Shown in pieces: positions 18,745-29,047 of a stretch of 64,000 bases of DNA. A program made the position numbers and the translations under genes. Position 1 is the stretch's first letter; each line of letters opens with the position of its first letter. Origin of the DNA: Tetramitus jugosus (lineage: Eukaryota; Heterolobosea; Eutetramitea; Acrasida; Vahlkampfiidae); assembly GCA_937625935.1 (NCBI GenBank), contig OW569386.1, positions 310,001 to 374,000 of the forward strand, read 5' to 3'. The notes under the pieces were generated by a model. It saw only the letters and a list, made by a program, of their open reading frames with translations, was not told the origin of the DNA and did not search any database.

Positions 18745-19614
18745 ATGCACACACTAGAGGACCAACAACACCAACAACAACAACACATATTCAGACAGTA
18801 CAATGAAGGCCTAGAAGACCTATCCACTGACCCAGTCGCCCGACTCTACTACCAGAATCACACTCAACAGACCATGGAGCACTCCACTAGACAATCCAAG
18901 CTTTTGCACAACAGAGTGAATCTAGGTGTTGGAAATCAGTTGATCATGACTGTTTGGGAAGCAATGCATCAATTGGATCATTTTGTGGATGAGAGTGATC
19001 CAGATACGAGCAATGCACAGACACAACATGCGTTTCAATCGGCTGAAGCTGCGAGAAGATTGTTTCCTGATGAACCTGCACTTCACTTTGTTTGTTTGAT
19101 ACATGACATGGGAAAGGTGTTGTGTCTCCATCCGGAGCAGAATCTGGAGCAGTGGAGCGTCGTAGGCGACACGTTTATTCTGGGAATGCCCTTTTCGGAA
19201 AAAATTGTTCACGCCAAATTTTTCTCCGAAAATCCCGACTCGAAAAATGAACTGTATCAGTCGAAAGAATTGGGTATTTACGAGGCGGGAATTGGATTTG
19301 ATAATTGTGTGTTCAGTTTTGGGCATGACGAGTACTTGTATCAGGTGTTGAAAGCCAATGGAACAACGATTCCAGAGAGATACTTGAGAATGATTCGTTA
19401 TCATTCATTTTATCCATGGCACAATGCACGTGATGCTTCCTATGAAAAGTTGGCCGATGAGAGGGACAGAGAACAATTGTTGAACGATGTGTTAAAGTTT
19501 AATCAGTTTGATTTGTATAGTAAGACGGATAATGAGGTGGATATTGAGTCTGTGAGACCTTATTATGAACAATTGGCCAGAGAGTATCTACCCAATGACA
19601 AGTTGAGGTGGTAA
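18745..19614 (+). CDS. MIOX: myo-Inositol oxygenase
   Basis: 289 aa from the ATG at 18745, matching the usual ~285 aa; the frame extends upstream only through GTG. All di-iron ligands are visible: His95 (TQHAFQSAEAAR), His120-Asp121 (LIHDMGKV), His194 (FGHDEYLYQ), His220 (RYHSFYPWH) and Asp256 (FNQFDLYSK). The C-terminus DIESVRPYYEQLAREYLP is typical. It cleaves myo-inositol with O2 to D-glucuronate in the cytosol, the entry step of inositol catabolism and of UDP-glucuronate supply. Only the Gln-rich N-terminal ~15 residues are unusual. Confidence 0.95.
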   Translation: MHTLEDQQHQQQQHIFRQYNEGLEDLSTDPVARLYYQNHTQQTMEHSTRQSKLLHNRVNLGVGNQLIMTVWEAMHQLDHFVDESDPDTSNAQTQHAFQSAEAARRLFPDEPALHFVCLIHDMGKVLCLHPEQNLEQWSVVGDTFILGMPFSEKIVHAKFFSENPDSKNELYQSKELGIYEAGIGFDNCVFSFGHDEYLYQVLKANGTTIPERYLRMIRYHSFYPWHNARDASYEKLADERDREQLLNDVLKFNQFDLYSKTDNEVDIESVRPYYEQLAREYLPNDKLRW

Positions 19615-19883
19615 TGCACATGATTCACTAAGATCTACTACTGGTTCATCTACTAGTAGTAGTAATAGTAGTGATAGTAGTCACAGTGAACTCTCTCTAT
19701 TTTGTTGTGAGTTGGTGTGCACTCACTCAACAACAAACATCCTTTGTACCACACAGTTGTTGCTGTCTCGTTCTCATTCTTCACCTGAAGAAACTGTCGG
19801 GGGATTTTCTGGCGGCCAAAATTTTCATCTCCCGCCGATCAGAAAAAAAACAAAAAAAAGCATAAAACAAAAACGACTTGCGA

Positions 19884-20717
19884 ATGAAAAAAGCATCAAC
19901 CACATCATCATCATCATCATCCAACACCAAAACCAAAGAGAGTAGTGGTGCACCAAACGAAATCAATGTGCACAAACTAGAGTTTGCACATGAACGTCGA
20001 CAACAATCACTCTTTGATGCCATTACCAAGAGATCAGGATCTGACACGAGAAACATTTTATTGATCAGTGTGCTCGTCGTCTGTCTAGAAATTTACATTT
20101 TGGCCTATGTCCTCCACTTGCGCATGAGTCACTCCACAACTCTGTATTTTGTGCTTTTTGGCGCCACTTTTTTTTTACTGCGGGATATTTATGGTGAGTT
20201 TTATGTGAGACGGTATTGTGATTCGTTTGAATCACTTCAAGTGTCGTTTACTCATGCGACCAGTGGTCAAACACATCAAAATTCGTATGTGAGATTGAAC
20301 CCTGATCATTTGAGCAATGATTTGAGTCATTTACAGCTCTCTCAAGACACGATACTGAGTAACACATTGGAATTGACACTTGAGATTCGTTATCCGTTGT
20401 TGAGACCACTGTCCGTTCAGTTGACAAGTGAAAAGGACAATCAAGGCAAAAAAAATTGGTCTCGTCTGGATTTGGCGCAATTGATTGCGCAACGGTACGC
20501 TCAAGTTTACAATGAAGAGCAAACCAATTCAAAATTGAATCCCAATCAATTTGCGATTGGAGCAATCAATTATTTGAACACGACAGGTGAGCATGGCATT
20601 TGGGGATGGGCTCTGGGTAATTTGAGGTTGACTGGGTTTGTTGTGAAACGTCAAAAGAGTGGTGTGACTGTGATTCCTACTGTGGAATCATTTGGCAAAG
20701 GATCTGCATTCCAATAG
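19884..20717 (+). CDS. Hypothetical two-TM membrane protein
   Basis: 277 aa from the ATG at 19884. After a Ser/Thr-rich start, two hydrophobic helices lie at about residues 57-79 (NILLISVLVVCLEIYILAYV) and 84-102 (TLYFVLFGATFFLLRDIYG). A soluble ~170-residue region follows. No family was recognised. The hairpin topology suggests both termini face the cytosol. The TTTTCTGGCGGCCAAAA sequence just upstream (about 19806-19822) resembles the TTTGGCGC promoter element in a variant form. Confidence 0.55.
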   Translation: MKKASTTSSSSSSNTKTKESSGAPNEINVHKLEFAHERRQQSLFDAITKRSGSDTRNILLISVLVVCLEIYILAYVLHLRMSHSTTLYFVLFGATFFLLRDIYGEFYVRRYCDSFESLQVSFTHATSGQTHQNSYVRLNPDHLSNDLSHLQLSQDTILSNTLELTLEIRYPLLRPLSVQLTSEKDNQGKKNWSRLDLAQLIAQRYAQVYNEEQTNSKLNPNQFAIGAINYLNTTGEHGIWGWALGNLRLTGFVVKRQKSGVTVIPTVESFGKGSAFQ

Positions 20718-20814
20718 ATTGATGAATTGTTGTGACAAGAATTGTAGCAAGTAAAAGTATTGTAATTGTTTTGTAAATTTGTGACGGAGTTGAATGATTT
20801 CCTCGATCCCTTGG

Positions 20815-21630
20815 TCAACTGGGACTGGATACTCCTTCAGAGAGATCTATCGCAGAGGAAAAAATGATGGGATAGTGTACTGTTGTTGGTGTTCCGGATG
20901 CCTCGGGATACAAAGAGCTGTTGTTGTTGGTATCTACTCTATTCTGAGGTGATAAATGTTTGGGGTGCAGGTGTGGGGAATGATTGGCAATCATTTTGGT
21001 TAACTCAAACTCGAGGAATAGCGTAATGTCTCGATGAATCATTCCTGTCATACAGTAAGTGACTCTCAACTCCAAAGGCAGAGATTTCTTCTCGCTCAAC
21101 TCTTGGCTGATTCGATGTACAGTGTTCGATATTGTCTCCAATTGAATGGATTGAATGCAGTTATGTAAATTGATCAACAAGTAAATACCCAAGTAGGTCA
21201 ACATGTTCCAGCTGATAAACCCTGCTAGTACGATCGCAACACCTGGTAGCACGAGGACTGTAATCTTCTCTAACTTGCACCCGATTACAATGAGAGAGAG
21301 ACCAATTAGAGTACACAGAAGCAGAGCTACGGTGGATGAAATAACGAGAACCATTCCTTGAAATCTACGAGAATCCAACTCCATGATACGCTGATAAATG
21401 AGGTCATACTCAACCGTTACTCGATTCAAAATGTTGGTGTACTCATCAACAGATAAGACATTGAGCAACCAGAATGGTACCTGTTCCGATTTTTGATCCA
21501 AGGAACTTGATTTTTGATTGATCGTGCTAATGTTTACAACGTGTTTAGGTGGAAGAGGAACATGTGTGTTGGCGTCAGCGTAATCATGTTGCAGTGAGGA
21601 GGATTCATGAGTGTTTTGATGATTACTCAT
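20815..21630 (-). CDS. Hypothetical membrane protein
   Basis: 271 aa, ATG at 21630. Soluble N-terminus (~90 residues), then two or three hydrophobic segments: MVLVISSTVALLLCTLIGLS, ITVLVLPGVAIVLAGFISW and a following amphipathic LTYLGIYLLINLHN. The C-terminal ~100 residues are soluble with a Ser/Asn-rich tail. No family was recognised. Confidence 0.5.
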   Translation of the reverse strand: MSNHQNTHESSSLQHDYADANTHVPLPPKHVVNISTINQKSSSLDQKSEQVPFWLLNVLSVDEYTNILNRVTVEYDLIYQRIMELDSRRFQGMVLVISSTVALLLCTLIGLSLIVIGCKLEKITVLVLPGVAIVLAGFISWNMLTYLGIYLLINLHNCIQSIQLETISNTVHRISQELSEKKSLPLELRVTYCMTGMIHRDITLFLEFELTKMIANHSPHLHPKHLSPQNRVDTNNNSSLYPEASGTPTTVHYPIIFSSAIDLSEGVSSPS

Positions 21631-21781
21631 TGTTTTCTGAAATTCGAAATCTGATGCTGTTGGAGAGAACGCAAGGTTAACAATAAGTCGATGCAGTGGT
21701 TGACTATCAATAGTTTTTAATTATTGTTTACCAAAAACAATGTTGTCAAGTATCAACAGATAACAAAAGATCACACTGATT

Positions 21782-23246
21782 TTAATTTGTAGAGGGAGAG
21801 TTGAAGGAATGAGGTTTTTCATCCGTTCTTTCTTTTGTCTGTGAAGTTGAATCATCAATTGATCCGTTCTTCTCTTGTTTTTGTTCACCAACATCCTGAT
21901 CTCGAGATGATGTGGTAGATGCTGCCAATTTAGTTGGCTTTTCATTCGAGCTCAGTTGGGATTGATGCAACGAAATAGCAATCTCTTCTAATCGCTTCAA
22001 GTAACTCGAACTAAACTTTTCAATATAAAAGTTGCTTCCATTGTGAACACACTGTACGAACACATAAATCATGGCCGCATAGTGCAGCATAGGATAATCG
22101 TACATGAGCTTGACAGGAATAATGGTGACCATGTGATAGAAAAATTGAAGAGCCATGAAGATGAACAATTGATATCGCTCTGCATACTTGTTCAATATCT
22201 TGTACACTGGTGAACGTTCATACTGTCTCATCCATCGAAAACTTGTAATCAAATTCTGATTTCGCTTCATTCGGTCTCTGTCAATCACCTCAGTCTTCAA
22301 ATAATAACAGGTTTGCCAGAATGCAAAGAAGACAAGATGGGGAACAACCATTTCGGAAAAGGAGACTGTGCAGGAGTTGTTAATACACGTTTCGTAGTCG
22401 ATCAATCGATGAGATTCAGGGAAATGACGAATGGCAAATGTCACAATGGGTGGAAATGCATGTATGAAAACACTTGTTATCTTGTCCAAATCGTGGAACA
22501 CAAGACTGTTTCCCCATGTGACAATTGCCCACAGCAATGGACCGTTGGCATTGGCAAAATTCAACATGTACAATTGACCACTCGTCGGATACATGAACAA
22601 GTAGAATGGTAGCAACAAGTTTGAGAAATAACAGAAATCCAACATAAAGTAATGGTCTGTGTGATGATAGAACAAAAATATCAAGGAACAGTATGAATAT
22701 GAGATAGACACCAAAAATTAATCAAATGACAGGTGACAACAAGAAATACCTACAATGATTCCTATGGTAGATAAAGAACCGAGCACCGAGCAGTATCACA
22801 CACCAGAACATGTAAAACGGAGGCAACAGATACGAGTATCGTGCAGTGATTGCAGTCGTGCACACTGTTAAAATGACTCCGATTGTAAATGTATACTTGT
22901 CCTTTTGTCTGATAAACTTTGGTGTTTTAAACTCAAATTCCAACTCCTTTCTCTTCTTCATTACTCTTTCCCGACCCGTTTTCAACTCTGTAGCAATTCT
23001 CCTGTAAAGTGCCGACTCCTTCAAAGAAAATTTGTTTTCGTCATTGTTCATGGGAGAATCGAACCAATAGAATTGGTCATGATCCATAATTGTACTGGGA
23101 GTGGCCAACATGGCATCAAATGAATCTTCCTCATCTTCGTCGCCCTCTTCAAGTAAGTCATCGTCATAATAATCATCCTCATTGTAGTCGTAGTCTTGAT
23201 CATCCATATCATTCATCATCTCTTGACTATCCACGAGATCATGCAT
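21782..23246 (-). CDS. Glycerophosphocholine acyltransferase 1 (GPC1/DUF2838 family)
   Basis: Two exons, 23246-22754 and 22656-21782, with intron 22657-22753 (donor GTAGGT, acceptor CAG); 455 aa. The join yields NHYHYFMLDFCYFSN, matching the conserved 'HYFLxDFCYFxN' of the family. Family marks: KFIRQKDKYTFTIGV at the start of the membrane domain, then NANGPLLWAIVTWGNSLVFHDLDKITSVFIH (read in parts), about eight membrane segments in all. Both termini are acidic and low-complexity. In yeast and plants Gpc1 acylates glycerophosphocholine to lyso-PC, remodelling phosphatidylcholine in the ER. An unspliced reading would lose the conserved Tyr-Phe-Met junction. Confidence 0.9.
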
Positions 23247-23365
23247 CTATGATTCTTTCTTGTCTTCTGGATTTTTCCTTCAGAGGGATCTCTTTCAGAG
23301 GAAATGTCAACTATTTTCAGGATTCGGTGGAAGTATATTTAAAGTCGGTTGACAAAAACCGAGAT

Positions 23366-25195
23366 TTACAGTGGTGGGTTTGCGGGTTGTTGTGGCTCTT
23401 GTAGAGCTTGCATAGGAGGCTCGCTCAGCATGCTGAGAGAGCGTTTTCTTATGGCCTTGGTCAATTCTTGATCTATGCTGCGTCTTGCTCTCATTTCACT
23501 GACTTCAATGTCCTCTCCTGCTGATGCTAGAATAGTGGTATTGCTTGTGAATACTGTGTTTCCAACATCTTCGAATGCCTCTTGTGCTTCCTTTGGAGTA
23601 GTCTTGTAGATCATCAGATTCAGCTTGAAGAAGTGAACTGACCAAGTCAGGACGTAACACGCCACAACCCATGCCACCAAAACACCAATGTTCAGCCCAA
23701 TTCGATTATACGAACCATATACAAGAAATCTGGCGCCTTGTATTGCATTGAACATGGGTAATGCATATCCTATTCGATAGAACCGTGGTGATAGAACTGT
23801 GGCTACTGCTCCTCCTGAACTCGTATAGTTGAGGAACAGGAACACTGGAATGATGAAGTTTGCATATGGACCAAACAAAGTGATAATCAGCGCAGCAGCC
23901 AAGAAAAAGGTCAGTACAATCAACCATAAAAACAAGAAGTACAATGCCCATCCTTTTTCGTAAACTGATATTGATCCAAAGCAGATAATAATTGTGACAA
24001 CAGTAAGAGCGACTAGAGCTGATCCGATAAGAGCCTGAATTGTCCTTATGATGAACATTTGCCAGCCCTTGACCTTTAGCATGAGAGAACCCCAACCACC
24101 AATTGCAGCATTCACCAATCCTGTTGCAACAATAAAGAGATACAACAAACCCAATCCACCCAACACATCTTGACCTGAAAATCTCACTGGATGCAAATTC
24201 ACTTCCTGCAAGTAGTACGGTTGAACAATTGCAGGTATGCTTGCTCGAGTAGCGATCAATGGATCCGTCGTCAATAAAGTAGTTGTAACATTGGTCGATA
24301 AGGCGGCCACGGTCGCATTCACTGTTCTCCGAATCACAGCCGCCACACTAGATGCCCTTCCTTCGTCAAAAATGTTCCGAATAGAGTTGTTGGAAGGTGC
24401 ATAGGAATTAAAGATGAGCGGATCTCCACTAAAGAGACTAGCACTCAACCGACTCGAAAAATTGTAAGGAATCTCGATGACTGCATATGTTTTTCCATCC
24501 TGTACATACTTGACAGGATTATCCAACTGAGTCATTAGTGTGTATTTCAGTGCTCGAGTACTCAACAACGTTTGAACTAATAGTTGACTGAACGAGGGAA
24601 AGGGAATTCCTGACGGGCTCGCTGTAAAAGTCCCATTGTCTCTATTGAGAATGACAACTGGGATATTCTTGTAAAACCGAGCTGGATTCCATGTTACGCC
24701 ATATAACAACACAGTCAGGGTAGCAGCAAGTCCCAGAACGACAAGGATCGTGATACAAACTACTCGGATTGCTCGAAGTACCTCTGATCGATATTCCTTT
24801 TCCCAAATATGGCCCTTTTCCAACCGTATGACACCTTGAGACTCCTCTTCTTCGCCTGCATTGTTAAGGTGATTGCTTTCGTCCGAGTCAACATTGTCTG
24901 ACAAGATGACTGCTCCAACCGCTAGATCAGTTGCATTTTTCTTGTGCTTTCGGTTGAATACGTTCTTGCGATGAAGGTAGTCAGTAATTTCGCCCCATCG
25001 ATCCTTACACTTGGCTTTCTTTGATTCTTCAGAATTGTGTGGTTGATTGTTGGTCCCAGTGGTTGTATTCGAAGTTGTCATTGGTGGAGTCAACCTTTCG
25101 TCATTCGTTGTAGTATTTGTGGTGTTTGATCCACTCGATACCATGGCCTCCAGTTGCTCAGCGGAATGCACGTTGATGTATGAACGCTCAGTCAT
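23366..25195 (-). CDS. SNG1/DUF3533-type multi-pass membrane protein
   Basis: 609 aa from the ATG at 25195. Long cytosolic N-terminus (Asn/Thr-rich), a first helix at ~140-165 (VVCITILVVLGLAATLTVLL), then a ~190-residue extracytoplasmic region with many Asn-x-Thr sites. A cluster of five C-terminal helices follows (for example LGLLYLFIVATGLVNAAIGG and IIPVFLFLNYTSSGGAV). This layout, one helix, big loop, five helices with a late SSGGA motif, is that of the ABC-2-like YhgE/Pip and fungal SNG1 family, linked to nitrosoguanidine resistance. The transported substrate is unknown. Confidence 0.7.
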   Translation of the reverse strand: MTERSYINVHSAEQLEAMVSSGSNTTNTTTNDERLTPPMTTSNTTTGTNNQPHNSEESKKAKCKDRWGEITDYLHRKNVFNRKHKKNATDLAVGAVILSDNVDSDESNHLNNAGEEEESQGVIRLEKGHIWEKEYRSEVLRAIRVVCITILVVLGLAATLTVLLYGVTWNPARFYKNIPVVILNRDNGTFTASPSGIPFPSFSQLLVQTLLSTRALKYTLMTQLDNPVKYVQDGKTYAVIEIPYNFSSRLSASLFSGDPLIFNSYAPSNNSIRNIFDEGRASSVAAVIRRTVNATVAALSTNVTTTLLTTDPLIATRASIPAIVQPYYLQEVNLHPVRFSGQDVLGGLGLLYLFIVATGLVNAAIGGWGSLMLKVKGWQMFIIRTIQALIGSALVALTVVTIIICFGSISVYEKGWALYFLFLWLIVLTFFLAAALIITLFGPYANFIIPVFLFLNYTSSGGAVATVLSPRFYRIGYALPMFNAIQGARFLVYGSYNRIGLNIGVLVAWVVACYVLTWSVHFFKLNLMIYKTTPKEAQEAFEDVGNTVFTSNTTILASAGEDIEVSEMRARRSIDQELTKAIRKRSLSMLSEPPMQALQEPQQPANPPL

Positions 25196-25555
25196 TTCAT
25201 TTGATATGTCTCTTTGTTGCGGCAAGCTTTTAATAGTAAATAATTATTTTCCTGTTGTCGTGGGAACGATGCTCATTTATTATGTGATCGCCCAATGTTC
25301 TTGGTTGGCCAAAAAAGTTTCGCACTTTTGCTTCCCGCAAGCCTGGTATTCTCCTTCTTCCAACTTTGCAATAACAGTCCTTGTATTGCACTGAGAGAAA
25401 TAAGTTTCAAACGAATCTTCTCCTCAAATGCATGTGAGCTCACACTACTAATGTTCGATGAGATTCTTCACATTGAATTTTAGTTGCTGGTTGTGACCTT
25501 GGTCCATCCATGATGATTTGAGTCCTGCTTGTTCCGTTTCAACACAGTCCCTCAC
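25196..25555. other. Spacer, no gene seen
   Basis: 360 bases between the SNG1-like start and the RING gene stop, both leftward. It is the promoter side of the SNG1-like gene. No RNA gene or conserved ORF was recognised. Confidence 0.3.
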
Positions 25556-26710
25556 TTATCGAACAGGCTTTCTGCACCAAGGACACAACTCTACAGCTTT
25601 GGAACATGAGATACAAGCATGCTCGTGATGATCACAATTCTTAAACTTTGCAAATTTCTTTGTTTTTGAACAGCAAATCTTGCAGTACTCCTCTGGATGT
25701 TCTTCAGTAACAGGTGCTGGAGAAACAACACTTAATGATGAAGAAACTTGCTCACGCAACTCCTCTTGTTTCCTTAGAGACATGATACACCGCTCCAAAT
25801 CCCTCTCCTGATTCAATCTCATCATCAAATTCTCTTCTGCAATATGTGGAAAAATCTCTCTCAGCTCCATAATTTGCCGCTTCTCCAAATATTTTGTAAG
25901 CGGTGGAATAAAAGCACGAAGTTTCCTTTCAGTTTCCTGCAGGGGTGTATCAGGGATCGCACGAGACAACAGAGCTCTTCTTCTTTCTGGCGGTAACCGA
26001 AAGAACTTTTGTTGAATGTCTTGCCATTGTTTGTTGTATGGATTCAAGAGCTCCGTGAACAACGTGTCAAACGATTTATGATTGATTGCCGCCCAACGAT
26101 TCAACTCAACCAACAATTGAATTTTTTCATAATCCTCCTCGGGTAACAAATGCTCCAAGAACAACACATTCATACCAGAATGAAAATTAGTTCTTTGATT
26201 CGTGTGAGACTGAGCTGTCAGTGGAACTCTTTGAGCCATCAACAACCGTTCGGTATGAATTCGGTGTAGCTTCGACTTTGATTCAATACCATGAAAAAAA
26301 AACTCAACTTGATTGAGCTTCTTCTTCTGTTCTGATTGTGACTCCAATGGCGATGATCGTTTTGGTGCCAGAATTCTGGTATATGGAAGTGCTTGATCTC
26401 TTCTTGCTTGTCTCTTGATCTCCTTCTTGGTCAAGCGTGCTGGTGATGACGTGGATTGTTGTTGTTCTTGTTGGTTTTTGGTAGTGGTGGTGGTGGTAGA
26501 GTTGCCACAACGGATCAACGATATAGCTGTTGTTGTTGTTGATTGCTCTTCTTCTTCTTCTTCTTTCTTGATTGTCTTTGTTGTTGTCGTTTTGAGGTCA
26601 TCTTGGTCTTTTAGGTCTTCCTCCTGTTTGGTTGCATCAGGATGATGATGGTGGTGGTGGACCATGGATTCATGATGGTTGTTGTTGACTCGTGGCAAAA
26701 ACTCGTTCAT
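25556..26710 (-). CDS. CUE-like and RING-finger protein, probable E3 ubiquitin ligase
   Basis: 384 aa from the ATG at 26710 (the frame extends upstream only via GTG). His-rich and Thr/Glu/Gln-rich N-terminus, then a helical middle. QIMELREIFPHIAEENLMMRL (read in parts) with a following D-x-E-x-C-I-x-x-L pattern resembles a CUE ubiquitin-binding domain. The C-terminus YCKICCSK ... FKNCDHHEHACISCSK ... CPWCRKPV is a C3HC4 RING of the short IAP/MULAN type. RING proteins of this form transfer ubiquitin from E2 enzymes. The target is unknown. The RING is certain from the Cys/His spacing; the CUE is a moderate call. Confidence 0.78.
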   Translation of the reverse strand: MNEFLPRVNNNHHESMVHHHHHHPDATKQEEDLKDQDDLKTTTTKTIKKEEEEEEQSTTTTAISLIRCGNSTTTTTTKNQQEQQQSTSSPARLTKKEIKRQARRDQALPYTRILAPKRSSPLESQSEQKKKLNQVEFFFHGIESKSKLHRIHTERLLMAQRVPLTAQSHTNQRTNFHSGMNVLFLEHLLPEEDYEKIQLLVELNRWAAINHKSFDTLFTELLNPYNKQWQDIQQKFFRLPPERRRALLSRAIPDTPLQETERKLRAFIPPLTKYLEKRQIMELREIFPHIAEENLMMRLNQERDLERCIMSLRKQEELREQVSSSLSVVSPAPVTEEHPEEYCKICCSKTKKFAKFKNCDHHEHACISCSKAVELCPWCRKPVR

Positions 26711-27307
26711 CGCATGAAGGTGGCTCTCGAGATGTTTGGTGGTGGTTTTTGGACGGCAACGGATTGAATTATTTGGCTTGAAAACGTCTTCGAGCAGGAA
26801 ACCAAGACGGAGTTTTTTATCTGAGCTCGGTTCTGACGTACAATTCCGCACTACCCAAGTGGAAATCTTTGTCTGAGCAAGTGCTGCAGTTCAATGGTTG
26901 CTTTTCTGTTGCAACAATATGGTTGTAAACATGATGGTCGGAAGATATGAATTTTTTGCATCGTTCTTTTACTAAGAGACAACAAACATTTCCATTACCC
27001 TCACATCTCCATCACAAACTAAAGAACAATTCAGTTCCTTAATTGACAGTCAATGAATGATTGAGGACCCTCTGAATAGTTGTAAATATGCGACATATTT
27101 TTCCGTCTTCAATTCAGAACATGATATTCTGAAGTCAATTTCCAATTTGTAGCGAACATCGAAACCTTTTTAATGCTCGCAAAGTAATTTGTCACAACTC
27201 TCTCTCTGAAAACAACAAATACATACATAGAATAATAATCAAGATATTCATCCCATTTACACACATTCCCGAGTTTGAAGTGTACCCAAGAACCAATATT
27301 AAAAGAA
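26711..27307. promoter_or_regulatory. Divergent spacer between RING gene and eRF1
   Basis: 597 bases between divergent start codons. No conserved ORF was found; an ATG-led frame upstream of the RING gene terminates quickly. Promoters of both genes are expected here. Confidence 0.35.
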
Positions 27308-28853
27308 ATGAGTCAACAAGAAAGCGTAGCAGTTCAACAACAAGAACAAGACAGAGTCCTCATCTGGAAGTACAAGAAACAGTTGATGGAGTTACAAGAG
27401 GCAAGAGGCAATGGCACATCCATGATTACTCTTCTCATTGCACCAAAGACCAGCATCTCTCAGGTCACTCAACAAATGAATGAGCGATTGAGCAGCGCCA
27501 ACCGTATCAAGTCGAGTGTTTAACCGTCAGTCGGTCGAAACGGCCATGCACTCTGTTATTAATCGACTAAAGTTGATTAAGCAGACACCTGAAAATGGAT
27601 TGGCACTGTTTTGTGGACTAGTCTCCGTCAATCATTCCTCTCAGAGAGGTGGTATGAGTGACAGTATGACGTCTGCATCCACCACTTCTTCTTCCTATTC
27701 CCCTGAGAATGCAAGTGGTGGAGTTGTAGGCAGCATTGGTGGTGGTTCATCCAAGAATGAAGCCATGAAGAAGGTGTGCATCGTACTGGAACCACCAAAG
27801 GCACCATTGAAGCGAGGTCTCTACTATTGTGACAGTAGATTCCACGCGGAAGATTTGTTGGATCAGATGGATGAGTTGGAGAATTCAGAGAACTTTGGAT
27901 TTGTGGTAATGAACGGTTCCAGTGTTCTCATTGCTACCCTGAGAGGCAGCAGACATCGCGTTCTCTATGAAAAATCAATCCATTTGCCCAAGAAGCACGG
28001 AAAAGGAGGTCAGAGCAAGGAAAGATTTGCAAGATTGAGACAGGAAGCCATTGACTTGTGGATCAAGACAGTTGCTGAGAAAGCAAACGATTACTTCTTG
28101 AGCTCCAACCGTGAAAAGGTGCTTATCAATGGTATTATCATTGCGGGTAGTGCCAATTTGAAGCAACAACTATTTGGTGATGCTTCAAAATTGATGGACT
28201 ATCGATTGGCGAGTAGAATTTTGAACGTTGTGGATGTTCAGTATGGTAGTACTGCTGGATTGCTGGAAGCGATTGACAAGACAAAGAAACTCTTCCAGAA
28301 CGTTAGATTCTCCCAGGAACAAAAGCTCCTTGAATCATTCATGAACACCATTGTCCAAACACAAAACAAGGTTGCTTTTGGTGTTCAAGAAACAATGTAT
28401 GCATTGATTGATGTGGGAGCTGTTGAAAAGTTGATTCTCTATGAGCAGTTGGATGTGTTGCGTTGTGTCTTTGGCCCAACTCCATTCAACAACACTGATG
28501 CTGCGAGCAACACTGCCTTGGAAGTCAAGTATTTGACACGAGAGAAGCTATCAAACTACATGAAGCGCAACTCTGACCGCTGCCTCATTGAGCACCAGTT
28601 GTTGATCGATTGGTTGTTGGATGAAGACAGAGCTCAACAACAGTTTGGTTGCTCTGTAGAGATTGTTTCCAACGCTACTCCTGAAGGATATCAGTTTACA
28701 TTGGGATTCGGTGGAATTGGTGCCTGGTTGCGCTACGATGTAGATATCGATAATTTGATGCACAGCCATGAAACATCCTTCACAGGTGCTCATGACGACG
28801 GTGCCGATGATGGTACTGCCGATTACGATAGCGATCTCGATGGATTCTTGTAA
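27308..28853 (+). CDS. ETF1: Eukaryotic peptide chain release factor eRF1, frame interrupted by UAA (+1 shift)
   Basis: The ATG at 27308 opens 71 codons ending at an in-frame TAA (27521-27523). The rest of eRF1 is in the +1 frame from AAC at 27522 to 28853. Skipping T27521 gives 514 aa with every domain in order. Domain 1 has GTS (36-38), RIKS (66-69, usually NIKS) and Y172-x-C174-x3-F178. Domain 2 has GGQ at 233-235 (KKHGKGGQSKERFARLR). Domain 3 ends acidic. A Ser/Gly-rich insert at about 110-152 explains the extra length over ~437 aa. No GT-AG intron of plausible size fixes the frame. Either the TTT is a TT sequencing error or there is real frameshifting. eRF1 reads all three stop codons and triggers peptidyl-tRNA hydrolysis with eRF3. 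Confidence 0.92.
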
Positions 28854-29047
28854 ATTCCTTCAACCAACTACTTCCAGCAAGAAAGTAAATAAACTCATAA
28901 CACAAGAGTAATGTTTCCTTATCCTCACCTTGTTCATTTGAACTTCTTCTTTTTGAGCTCATCCACGTTTCCGAAAATCAGACAGCCGATACTTTGTAAA
29001 TTTTTTTTGTCGGACTACCGCCAAAATCAACAATCGGAAAAAAACAA

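Noticed and set aside
27503-27515. A 13-nt GT-AG segment whose removal would restore the eRF1 frame
   Set aside because: Far too short for splicing and it would delete the IKS motif.
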